Shown here piece after piece: positions 18,864-31,068 of a DNA stretch of 64,000 bases. Each line of letters begins with the position of its first letter. The first letter of the stretch is position 1. This DNA comes from Massospora cicadina (taxonomy: Eukaryota; Entomophthoromycota; Entomophthoromycetes; Entomophthorales; Entomophthoraceae). The notes beneath the pieces were generated by a model. That model had not been told where the DNA came from. It saw only the letters and a list, made by a program, of their open reading frames with translations, and made no database searches. The position numbers and the translations under genes were made by a program. The stretch covers positions 310,001-374,000 of the forward strand of contig JAKSZP010009193.1 of assembly GCA_022478985.1 (NCBI GenBank), written 5' to 3'.

Positions 18864-19582
18864 TGTCAGACATCCTCCTTCCTGACTTAAGAAAAAGAAT
18901 GTTAAAGTATTAGGGCTCCCAAATCTTCTACCATGATTGGCCCATCTCCTGGCTGATCATCAAATAATATTGTGGTTATTAATAATATGAGTACCAATGG
19001 CAAAAAGACCTTGGCGGATTCTCGGTGGAATCCTAATTATCAGAAAAATATGGTTTATCACAAAAATTGGCTTAAAAAGGTAAATACTAATAATAGTATT
19101 ACTCTGACTTCTTAGCTGAATTTGAGGTGTTCAAATTGCATGGATATGAACCTCCACAATGTGAGAAGATTTTACTCGATAATGATAGGGTGAGAATTAA
19201 CCAATCATTACCATGTGAGTCTGATCACCGCCAAGGTGAGAAGATTTTACTTGCTGGTGATTGGATACAATTCATCAAATCGTTACCTCACAGGTCAGTT
19301 TTGCCTCAAAATATTTATATTCGATCTGATTGGCTGAAATCCTATATTTCCTAATTAAGATAACTCAGCTTTATTTCTTTTGCCTCAAATACCCATGGTC
19401 TCAAAATCCAAACTAGTTTAAATAGGAAAAACTAGTATTGAGAAAAGGACCTTTCTTGGTTTTGCCCTGCCTAAACAATATTAAACATAAAAAACTTTAA
19501 TGAGCGTTATTAATTACTTTTATTATAAAGTAAAATTCTCTCTTTATCAGGATATTTGTGGCATCCATCGGCGGATCCCACA
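18864..19582 (+). repeat. Gypsy-B 3' LTR
   Basis: Begins tgtcagacatcc, ends ggatcccaca, and is followed by ctagt. It has two 75-bp units against five in the 5' LTR. Base differences from the 5' LTR are scattered, so the element is older than LINE-B inside it. Confidence 0.93.
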
Positions 19583-20178
19583 CTAGTCAAATTCATATTA
19601 CATTCCAACAAACTTACAACATTTTGGAGTTGGGTATTCCTTATATAAACTAACACTAGGAGTGTCAGGAAATCTAAATGACAGAACAATAAGCCAAAAA
19701 AATTAATGACAGATCATTGGTTATCCATCAAGATTGAGGTAGCATAAATAATATCTACCACAATTTAATATGTGTCAATGCTAAGTAATTTGACCTTAGC
19801 CAAAATATGTGGGTTTATCTGGAACTACCAATAATGAGATGAGAAAGATGGGAATTGGAGAAGCTGAGTAGCTGCGTAGATGGGCCAAAGAGTGGCCAGA
19901 GAGATAAGTGAAGAGAGTAAAAACAAAGAAAGAAAGAGAAGGTCTTTTGATTAACAACACATAGTGTATTATATGGTTTAAGTTGCAAAATTAATGATAT
20001 AGGCTCTGCCATTGTCAGGATTCTCCCTTTATTGGGGAAGCCTCAACTAGGGGTTGCAGATCAACTACTGGCGGATGCCAGATTGGGCTCCAACTAAACT
20101 TGGGTTAAGTTGGATCCAAAGTATTGGAGATTGACCCCAATAACATTAATTAATTAATTAGATGTCAGCAACTAATGC

Positions 20179-20350
20179 CAAGGATGTCAAAAATCAATTG
20201 GGGTGTGGGGAATTCCTATCCTTTTGGCACAAAAATACAATTTCTGCATTGACAGGATTCAAACCTGTATCATGAGGAGCTATAGTAGGACACCCATCAC
20301 ACTATGCCAGATCCCCTTGCATTATTTAAAAAGTATTTATATAACTCATG
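20179..20350 (-). mobile_element. tRNA-derived SINE inside the solo LTR
   Basis: On the minus strand, TGGCATAGTGTGATGG resembles a Pol III A box and, about 35 bases on, ACAGGTTTGAATCCTGTC a B box with T-stem. Imperfect 18-bp direct repeats, gatgtcagcaactaatgc and ctgtcagcaaatgatgct, flank it at 20161-20178 and 20351-20368. Its 3' tail does not clearly match the SINEs at 6 and 37 kb, so it may be a second family. Confidence 0.6.
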
Positions 20351-20448
20351 CTGTCAGCAAATGATGCTGAGCATTCACCTATCCTGATCTATCCTATCTT
20401 TAATTAATTACCCTCAATATTTAATTAGCCTTGATCTAATATACTTCC

Positions 20449-20470
20449 CTAGTACTATAAATAGTACTAG
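20449..20470. promoter_or_regulatory. TATA box at the centre of a 22-bp palindrome in the solo LTR
   Basis: Arms ctagtactat and atagtactag are perfect reverse complements around AA, placing CTATAAATAG at the centre. The position, about 145 bp before the LTR end, suits an LTR promoter. Confidence 0.5.
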
Positions 20471-20767
20471 TTTATATTTCAAATAAAGAACTCTTTAATT
20501 TTTATCCTATATTTAATTTAATGAACTCATCCTATATGTTGGCCTACAAAGTGAACTCTGAAGGCCTGCCTTTTGAAAATGGGTCAAATCCCAACAGCCA
20601 TTATAAATGAAAATAGTGTGCACTAAAGCCTTTGCTTCATTTTATATTTTATTTTAATTGTTTGAGAAGTGATGATCCTCATATCATCTTTCCATTGCAT
20701 CAGTGGGAAACCCTCATGTGCAACCCTTTCAGAGAATCTCAACTGATTTCAGCAGATCATATAACAG

Positions 20768-20785
20768 TGGTGCTCACTACAGGGG
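20768..20785 (+). promoter_or_regulatory. Primer-binding site of Gypsy-C
   Basis: TGGTGCTCACTACAGGGG one base after the LTR end; identical to the Gypsy-G site. Confidence 0.82.
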
Positions 20786-20894
20786 GCCTGATGATACAAC
20801 CAATAAGTCAACTTATCTGAACCATAGCACATCCTGTTAACACTGGCGGGAAAACATCCCAGCCTACCAAGTTGGTGCATTATTGACATCAGGA

Positions 20895-23400
20895 TCACTT
20901 TTAATACGGTATACAACCCAAAGATGAGCTCCTTCATTAGTGAAAAGTGGTGATGGATCAGTTTTAGAAGTGTTTAGTCAACTAAGTGTTCTTGATTGGC
21001 AGAATAGACAATTATCAATCTGCCTTAATGATACTTTTGAGAGGCTACATGGATTGGAGTGGCAAATAAAGGCTACTTCATATCCTCAGAGTCCCTGCAG
21101 GGAAGCAGATGAGCAACCATAGGATAATAGTAAAGGACAGTGATATTACAGCAGCTATGAAGTGGAGGAAGGTGCAACGGAACTATTCACCTCCCAAGCA
21201 GGCATTAGTCAGTTCACATCTAACAGGATCTCAGAGGATGTGTTAGGAAAACAGCAAGTAAGAATTAGACTGGCCTGCCAGCCCATATGCTAGAGCTCCT
21301 GAATGGTAAACCAGAATGCCCAAAGCACTGCTGTCAATATAATAAATATGGAACTAGAAAGGAGTTCCATCAATATCTGCCAGTGAGCCAGAAAATTTGT
21401 ACAGGCATAAAATAGAATACCAGACAACTATGGCTGTTAACCCCGAGGGGTATAAGAGTGTCAGCGGAAAAGGCAGCTTAAGTCTCAACATATAAAAACT
21501 AGATTTTGGGAAGGTTTTTTAATGGAAAATTTTAAGGAAGAAAAATCAACCAACAATTTTCTCAGTGCAATGTGACTGATTAAATAGTAGTTGATTTGGG
21601 GGAGAAACAAGCCTAAATCAGGTCCCACAAGTTTGACCTAAATGGCGAATTATATGGGAATGGGTGGGTTAGTTTCCTGGGAACCAACATCAAAAAATTT
21701 GGCGGTGGGCCGAGTCACTGTCAGTTTGACCTTGAACATCTGAACTGAGGCTAGGCTATGTTTCTGACAGTTGGCACGATGGCGTTTAGCCCAACAAGCA
21801 GCGAGAATCCCCCAAGACCACCCCACATAGGGGTGGGCCCATTTGGTTGGGAATGGGTTTGGGACACCCATCCCACCCAAGCTCAGTTGCTGGGCCATTC
21901 ATTCAGTCAGTAGCATTGCATCAGGTGCAATGCCCGATTTGCCAGCAGGAAGCTTCAAAACCTTGTCGATGGTGTCTGATGCTGTTACCTGCCCATTGGG
22001 GGTGATCCCCAACAAATTTGGGAGGGGGATATTTTTCTGATTGTCATGTTAACTGAATCACAACCGTTGGGCATTCTGGATGATAGATCAGTCTTCATAC
22101 CTTTTTGACTATTTGAAATCTGAGCAATGGGCTGATTGACACTCAAATTGGTTACAATTGATTTCATTTTGGCGATCTTGGCGCAGATTTCACTGATTCC
22201 TCATAGCAGTTCTACTGAGGGGAGTGTGGGTACTGGGAGCGGTATCCAAAGTGGGAGGGCTGTTACCCAGCGCTCATCTACCATGTGAGCGAGGTAGCCA
22301 TGATTAACAAGGGGTACTGCCATCCTCTTTGGTGCCTTCTTGCTCAGAAATGGGAAAATGGCCCAATTGACACCCAGAGGACATTCCCTGGGACTTACAG
22401 GATGATTACTTCTTGTCAAACAGAGTTCCTAACAAATATGCCATGTTGCTAGCAGAAGAGGGCCATGCTGCTTCCAATCTGGAGGACAAGTTGAGCTCCA
22501 CTTTTCCTACTGTGCCCCCTGCCAAGAAGCAGTTTATGTCACTGAGCAATGCCCCAGTTTGCTCCCAAAGCTTGTAGATTTAAGCGGGATGAGGATATAT
22601 GCATTGACAAGTTGCCTCTGTTCAATTGGGACAGAAGTTTGCATGGGTTTTAAAACGGTTTATATTTGAAGTGGAAGGAGCGTCAGACTGCTACAAGGCT
22701 AAGCTGCTGATCTCTATTATGGATGTTGAAAGCGCCAACCAAGTTACCTGCTATATGAGGGATAACTCCATCACCTGCCAAGAAGTAAAGGATACCTTGC
22801 TAAGCTTGTTTGGGGGCATAAAAAATGGTTAAACAAAAGGCCAATTTTCTATCAAAGGGGTTCCTGCAGAAAAATGCCTGACTGCATTTCCTGATCAGTT
22901 TAGCTTGGAGGCGCACGTCTTGGTGGGAGCAGGAATGCTATCTGAGGCTGACATTGGAATTGCAATGACCTCAGTGGTGAAGCCATACCATGAGTCATAT
23001 AACACAATGGCGCCCATCCTGCAAGGGGGAGTTTTTTTTGCTCATGATTGTTAATTATTTGCGTCAACTAGCAGCAACTTTTAGCCCTTATAACCATGAA
23101 TGGAAGAATGCAATGGGCCTTGAGAGGCCTCCTTCCTCTAGTGACACAAACAGCATTACTTGATTCCGCCAAACAATCCCCAGCAGTCCTATAACTATTT
23201 GCCTCGCTCTCTTCTAAGTTACAACCTTGCGGCCAACCCTTATCTCGTATCTTCTACTGATACTCAGGGCCAAGACCCTCTGGAGTACCTGCTATGCTTG
23301 TGGCCATCTTGAGCATATTGCGTTTTACTGCCCTACTAAGTGGCAAGTTCAAGTCATGCAGGAAAACCAGTTTAAACAGGGAAAAGACCAAGCGGAGTAG
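20895..23400 (+). pseudogene. Gypsy-C gag, heavily broken
   Basis: A leading helical fragment (about 20940-21120) includes VFSQLSVLDWQNRQLSICLN and FERLHGLEWQIKA. A capsid-like part (about 22420-23080) includes FIFEVEGASDCYKAKLLISI and TCYMRDNSITCQEVKDTLLS. A well-kept CX2CX4HX4C knuckle, CYACGHLEHIAFYC, lies at 23290-23331. The stretch 21130-22400 is hard to assign; open frames there on the minus strand (21650-21898 and 22201-22419) have no family signature. Numerous stops and shifts. Confidence 0.65.
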
Positions 23401-23839
23401 AGATGGGACCCTCTACTTCCGCTGGTTTAACTACTTAAGTCACAATTTATTTGGATGAGTTGATTCCCACTGAGGACCTCTGATATAATGATGAACTATT
23501 ATATCAGCAATTGGCCAATGTCATGAACATGTTGACTCTTGATCAAGCCAAAGAAGCTGCCATGGAGGAGGGTCACCAGGAAACTCTGATGCCTTATGCA
23601 CGTTAAATACTAGGACAAAACACCTCTGATAAATTTCAACCTTGATCAGATGCGCCCTCGCTGAAAGGGGTAAATGTCATGATTCTGGTAGATTCAATCA
23701 TTAAGGAGTACCCTAAGGTTATAGTAGGTATTATGCAGTTTCTCAAAAATAGAGATTTCTTGCACGTTCACATATTAAATAACTAAAATTCTGCTTATTT
23801 TTAACGTGCATATTGTGACATTTTTATTGTAAAAAACAA

Positions 23840-26086
23840 AGTTCACGTGATTATAGAAACCGGAGCTCCAGTTTATATAGTATCTTCAAGATGGTAGCTA
23901 AGTTACCACTGAAACCTAACGTGGAGCACCAGATGGTATTGGGACTGCTGGGATGACATGTACTGTCTTGGAAGAGGCTTACAGTGCGCTGCCTTTTCAG
24001 TTTGGGCCAATTGTCATTTCAGAACTGGCGTTTGTGTTACCTAAAAATAACTTTGCCATGATGATAGGAGCAGCCCTCATGCGCCATTTTGGTGCGGTCA
24101 TTAAAATGGCTGAGTAGGCCTTCAAAATCTTAGGCAGCATATCCTGGTTTTTATACTTCCAACGGTGTGCCCCAGGATTCCAATAAGATGGAACAAGTTA
24201 ATCTTGCGTTCAGTCATGGGTAATACCTGTCTGCTATCAGCAATTATAAAACAAAAACCAGGGTTCTCCCCCACCAGATATATGAGTACCAAGGGCTACC
24301 ACTTTGATTCGCTGCTGCCATATTGATCCCCTCTGACCACTAAGTGATAGTGGAGACAAAATAGAGATTGAGATACCAACTGGGCTTTATGATGAGATTC
24401 AGGGCCATTATCAGCAAATCGCGCTTTGAGCCTCATGTGGCTTAGGCATATTCTTACCTGTACACAGGAAAATCAAAGTATTACTAGAAAATCTACAAAA
24501 ATGACTTCTGAGAATCTAAAGTCACCAGGTGGTGGCGCATCTGAATTTGACCCCTGTGGATGAGGCCCTTTATTTCCACAAGTTTGGCTCAATGGATAAA
24601 TTTTGTCTTTCCACTGAACCCCAGTCCAGCGTAATGATGATGGTTTCATGAGGAACTCTAACAGGATTATTGGAAGAACAGAAGACTCATTCAATAGATT
24701 TATTTAAAAATATTGAGTCATCTTTGAGACTGATGATCACTATCTAGGATGCACTTGCAGCGTCATCAATTGAAGGTAGGCACCAGGGTCACCCTTCCAT
24801 CTGGTCTTGGCCAATTAAGCGTTTGCATGTCACAGAAGAGGTACCTCCTGATGAAATAAGGAAGCTTCTGGATCAGGGAATGCTAGAGCCGTTTAAGTGT
24901 CCCTGGGCTTTGCCTAAATTGATTGTTAAAAAGAAGGACGGAACAAATTAGGTAGTGATTAGATACCAAAAGCTGAACCATAGCATCAAAAAGAACTCAT
25001 ATACACTGCCAAATATTTATGACGTTTTAGTCAACTGGGTGGTGCTCTCTATTTATCAGCTATGGACCTAATTTTGGGGTACTGTCAGATTGAGTTGCTG
25101 CGGCAGAACAATAAAGTGTGCTATGATAATCTCCAAAGGGTTATTTCAGCCCACCCATATGCCGCAGGGACTTTTTAACTCACTGGCTACGTTACTTAGG
25201 GCTTTGGACAATATTCAGGGTGATCTCAAGATGTCATGTGTCCTGGTGTACCTAAATGACATAAATGTCTTCTTGAAGATGTTTTTGGAGCATCTCAATC
25301 ATTTGGAAAAGTACCTCGCTGGCTTTTATAGGTCAACATTATAATCAAGCCCCATAAATGCCACTTTCATAAAAACCATTTAGAATACCTTGGGTTTATG
25401 GCAGATGATATGGGACTCAGACCACAGCCAGCCAAGGTAGAAGCCCTCTGAAAAATGACTCCACCCAGTATCAAGCGGGATATACAAGTGATTTTAGGCA
25501 TGGTTAGGTATAACTGACGTTTTATTCCCAACTTCAGCTGTATAGTAGCCCCTTTCTTTAAGCTCCTACATAAAGCCACTGTTTTTAAGTAGACGGAAAG
25601 TTGGCAGAGTGCCTTTGATACTCTCTGGATTGCTTTGATTAGCGCTCAAGATTTGCAGTATCCAAACTCTGAGAAGGAGTTTATTATCCAGACATAGCTT
25701 CTCTTTCCACGTTGGAGCAGTATTGTCCCAATTAAATGACAAGGGAGTGGAACACCCTGTCGGTTACTATGGTAAGAGTTTAAATTGCCATGAGAAGAAT
25801 TAAACTGTGATGGAATAAAAACTTAGAGGTGTTCTACGCGTATAAGCAGTTCCAGGTATACCTTCATGGAGTAAAATTTAAAGTTGTGACGGACCACGCT
25901 TTTTTGTGTTGGATACAAAATATTTGAGAGCTGGAGGGACGTCTTGCCCAATGGGCTCTTAAGCTTCAGGATTACCATTTTATAAACACTTTACCATCCC
26001 AGTGCAAAGCATCATAATGTTGACTGTTTATCTCAGTTACTGACGATTTCTGTAACAGCAGATCTTGGCAATCTGCTGTATGAAAA
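23840..26086 (+). pseudogene. Gypsy-C protease, reverse transcriptase and RNase H remnants
   Basis: Protease: ETGAPVYIVSS near 23855 is a decayed D[ST]GA site. RT from about 24760: RLHVTEEVPPDEIRKLLDQG, then CPWALPKLIVKKKDGTN, THMPQGLFNSLATLLRALDN and CVLVYLNDINVFL at about 25240-25272, where the catalytic YxDD box has become YLND. RNase H from about 25610: LQYPNSEKEFIIQ and VTDHAFLCWIQNI. All frames are broken repeatedly. Confidence 0.8.
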
Positions 26087-26098
26087 GATGGTAAGTGG

Positions 26099-26147
26099 CA
26101 CATCAATGAATCCCCCCTTGGGTTGGGACCATCTAGTACTAAAAAAA
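26099..26147 (+). mobile_element. 49-bp micro-insertion of the LINE-B 3' end in Gypsy-C
   Basis: catcaatgaatcccccc continues to tgggaccatctagtact and seven As. This corresponds to the LINE-B 3' UTR (minus strand of 8870-8915). Direct repeats gatggtaagtgg and gctggtaagtgg (11 of 12) flank it at 26087-26098 and 26148-26159. Confidence 0.85.
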
Positions 26148-26159
26148 GCTGGTAAGTGG

Positions 26160-27130
26160 AAAATACACCGGTGAATAACCTCAGTTTATCAGGAACTTGA
26201 TGGTATGATGGCTGATATGGTTTGGAAAGATGGTGAGTTATATAAGCATATTGGTGAGGATACGCTAAGTTTCCAAAACTCCCCACTCAACTTGCCACTA
26301 ATTTGAGTGCGCATAAGGCAATAGTCCACAAAGGAATATGTAAAATGTTATAGTTCTTGTGAACATGCTATTCTTGGAAGATTATGCACTTCTATGCGCT
26401 TGAAGTTATTTCTTGTTGTCAACAATGTCAAATAAAAAAGGCATTCTGCCAGAAGACTTCTTATCAATTGGTGAAGCCCCAGTTCACATGGTACACGGTG
26501 TCCATTGACATTGTGGGACCCTTATCAATGGGCCTGAATCTCTCAAAATATATTCTGGTAGCAATAGAACATTTATACAGGTGGGTAAAGGCAAGGCGAC
26601 AAGGTATTTGGGGGCTGTCACCATTACCAAGTTCATAATGGATTGCATAATTCAACGGCATGGCTGCCCACAATTCATATTTACCAACACTGGAACCAAC
26701 ATCTCCCACATTCTCACTGAGTTGAACAAACTAATAGCCATCCTCGGAACTCTAACAACCCCATTACATCCTGAGTCTAATGGGATGTCAAAAGGATTAA
26801 CAGAACACTGGTGAATATACTTAGGAAGCTGGTGACAGATAGAATGTTGGATTGGAGTACCCTTCTTTCCATTGTTATCTTTAAAATGACATCAGTTACC
26901 ATTCCATAACTGGAAAGAGTCCTTTTCAGATGCTTTACATAAGGCGCACAGAGCTTCCTGCTTTACCTTATTCCTGCGTCAAGGATACCGGTTGAATAGT
27001 TCCTCAAAGTTACTAGTAGACTCTGATGTCCACATTAATCAAGCTTCAGACTGAAGCGTACTTAATCAGCCTGGCTAAAAAATCAAACATCATGATTCTT
27101 ATAAGCTAAGGCGTAGCAGACTTCCACAGT
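26160..27130 (+). pseudogene. Gypsy-C integrase remnant
   Basis: The zinc-binding end survives as CQQCQIKKAFCQ near 26418. The core follows: WYTVSIDIVGPLSMGLN, ILVAIEHLYRWVKA (the first Asp position reads Glu), GCPQFIFTNTGTNI (second Asp replaced by Thr/Asn context) and PLHPESNGM. Catalytic residues are substituted and the frame is broken, so it is dead. It follows RNase H directly, the order expected for Ty3/gypsy. Confidence 0.78.
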
Positions 27131-28703
27131 TCGCCATAGGTGAGAGTATTCTATTCCATGACCATCATAATTTTGGACGGCTTTATTGATTTAGCACGCA
27201 TATGGATCAGACCTTTCAATATAATAGAGAAAATGGTGTGGGTGACTATACAATAAAGGACCCAGCAAGCTGTTAGATAATTAACCAATTGCATGCTAAT
27301 TTCTTTTTGGCTTATAAACACTAAAAAAGAAAAAAATAAAAATAAAATAAATGATACCAAACTAATAGTAGATATAAATGATAAATTATATCATTTAATT
27401 TGTAAATGATGAGTGTGAAGATAAGGCCAAGTTTTAGTAAAAAAAGTGAAGTAATAATACTGGTGATCTGGCTGTCTCCAGATCAAATTGTCTCCTCTGC
27501 TTTTTATGGTGGGATTTGTAATTTGACCATCAAAAGCCACGTTACTTTTTATTCTTCCACTTTGTAGGTGGATCAGCTTCCTGAGGACTTTTGGGGACTG
27601 GTGGGGAAGTGGAGGTTGCGTTATTAAAGGTGAGGGAGTCAGTATTAACACTGGGGATGATGCGCCAGCATCATAAGGAGATGTCACAGTGGATGAAATG
27701 ATCAAGTGATTAGAACTATGCGTGCAGGGCAGGAGTTAGGGGATGCAACATCTCAAATAAGCAATTGAAGTGAATGCGCTCCTGTCACACCAGAAGCAAG
27801 GACCATAATCACATCCGTTGGTGGTCATGAGATAAAAATGAGTATGTGATGAAGGGGGATAAAGTTGGAGCAGAACTCAAATGAGGAGATGGGTTCTAGT
27901 CTAAGGCAAGAAGGATACGCTGAGCACCAGAAAGTTCATGATGAAGTCATCCATGCTGGGGTAGGCATGTGGGAAAGGAGTGGATGCAAATATGCTTCTC
28001 AATGGGCCCACTCAAGGGACGCCAATGGTGTGCCATCACCAAATATAACTCTCCCATTAGGAGAATAAAACCATGTTTCCCAGGAGCGCCTTTATGGGGA
28101 GCTACCAGACTGGGTCATTGGCGTCTAGAGCTGAAAACACGGCGGATACCCCAGAACTCATGTGATTCAGCATCTAATCTGGAAGTTTAAAGCCAACTGA
28201 GAAAAAGTGGGTTGAAGCATGGGGAAAGGACCTTGGTTAGTTGGTAGCACCCATTGCTTGAAGCATCCCATTTGGCGGACTGCTAATACCTCTGGATGTG
28301 GCTCATCAATAGTTAGTAGCACAAGATGGCTGAAGCTAACCACTAGGAGCCATGCCACTTCAATAAACATCCTGCATCTGCTTTGCTTTCCACCCCACCG
28401 CAACTGTGCCACAATATTACCAAAGGTCGTACTCAAGGATGTCAAATGGCCAACGAATTCAGGAAGGAGTTCCTCCCAGTTCAAGACAGTCATGGAATTA
28501 CCTCTGGTACCCCTCAGAGCTCATAGTAAGCGGGAATTGAGGAAGTGGAATTCTTCTTGGGTAACCCACATTTGCGCTGTACCATATTTGAAGAAAATAT
28601 ACTAGAGCTTGGTAGCCCAGTTGTCGTTGAGAATCAAATTTCATCAGACAAACAATTAAAGAAGTGGTGCTATAGACTTATTATCCAGTCAAGGAGGGGG
28701 TAA
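27131..28703. other. Unassigned region between Gypsy-C integrase and 3' LTR
   Basis: About 1.5 kb lies beyond the integrase. Open frames occur on both strands (plus 28219-28605, minus 28167-28493 and 27391-27705), but none shows a domain, membrane segment or chromodomain I recognise. It may be a third-ORF remnant or captured DNA. It ends in the polypurine run aaggaggggg at 28691-28700. Confidence 0.4.
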
Positions 28704-29139
28704 TGTTGGAAAATTTATATAAAAGGACAATAAGACTAAATTACTAATGGAATATTATCAGTTATCCATTGAGATCAAGGTAGTACATTGAATATTTACC
28801 ATGATTTGATATGGGTCAATGCTAAGTGATTTGACCTCAGCAAAGTATGGGATTCAGAAGGGGCTCTAATAATGAGATGAGAACAAAGGGACTTAGAGAA
28901 GCTGAGTAGCTGCGTAGATGGTCCAAAGAGTGGCCAGAGAGATGAATAAAGAGAGAAAAAACAAAGAAATAAAGGGGAGTTCTTTTGATTGATAATATAT
29001 AGTGGATTTTATGGTGTAATTTGCAAAACTAATGGTAGTGGACTCTTCTATTCTAGTAAAAATGAATGCGCCAAATACTATAACTTCATTTTATATTTTA
29101 TTCCATCTATTTTAGGAATGACAATCTTCATATCATCTT
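28704..29139 (+). repeat. Gypsy-C 3' LTR, left part
   Basis: Begins tgttggaaaatt after the polypurine run and matches the 5' LTR through cttcatatcatctt, where LINE-C begins. Lacks the solo LTR. Confidence 0.88.
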
Positions 29140-29224
29140 AAGACGCTTTTATAGCTCATAACAATCACTTTAGTTACTACAATTCGATTTGAACAGCAAA
29201 TTTGGATAATCACACACAGGAAAG

Positions 29225-30692
<1,468 letters not shown>

Positions 30693-31068
30693 ACCAACTA
30701 ATCAGAACAATATGCCCAGGTCAAAAATTTTCCCAGTAACCAGACTGAGCCACAAAGCGTCATCAGTCATGCACATACTGAGGAACAATGCAACCGCAAT
30801 TTGGGTGAAAATGCAGTGCACAATGCAACAAAGTTGAACCTCAAAAATATAAAATCCAATCAACAACCCGCATCAAAATCAACATGAGACCTGTGCAGGA
30901 AAAGTTGATGCAAATGCAAAAACCGCAATTCCCTTGAATCATTGGGTCAGATCAAGGGAACCAACAATGGCAGTGAAAGAGTTGGAGTACAGATGCGGAG
31001 CATGGCCAAAATGAGCCGCGGTGGGATAGGACCAGAGGGTCCTCCCAACTGCTCCTGAGGCGCCGCGG

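Larger units (their letters stand above)
7787..19582 (+). mobile_element. Gypsy-B: internally deleted Ty3/gypsy element interrupted by LINE-B
   Basis: LTRs of 948 and 719 bp begin TGT and end CACA, and are flanked by the 5-bp duplication ctagt at 7782-7786 and 19583-19587. Order inside: primer-binding site, gag with coiled coil, capsid-like region and CCHC knuckle, protease, then directly the integrase C-terminal tail, polypurine tract and 3' LTR. RT, RNase H and the integrase core are missing, so it is non-autonomous. LINE-B is inserted after the 26th codon or so of gag. Without LINE-B the element would be about 5 kb. Confidence 0.9.
20013..20596 (+). repeat. Solo LTR of another family inside the Gypsy-C 5' LTR
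   Basis: A 584-bp unit begins tgtcaggattctc and ends aaatcccaaca, flanked by the 5-bp duplication gccat at 20008-20012 and 20597-20601. It is absent from the Gypsy-C 3' LTR. No internal region is present, so it is the product of LTR-LTR recombination. The family is not otherwise seen in the window. Confidence 0.82.
19663..20766 (+). repeat. Gypsy-C 5' LTR with nested solo LTR
   Basis: Begins tgtcaggaaatc and ends catataaca just before the primer-binding site. Removing the solo LTR and its extra gccat leaves about 515 bp, matching the 511-bp 3' LTR. Confidence 0.88.

Noticed and set aside
22036..22419. Minus-strand ORFs in the Gypsy-C gag region as a captured gene
   Set aside because: Short, no start context, no family signature, and surrounded by plus-strand gag remnants; not enough to call.
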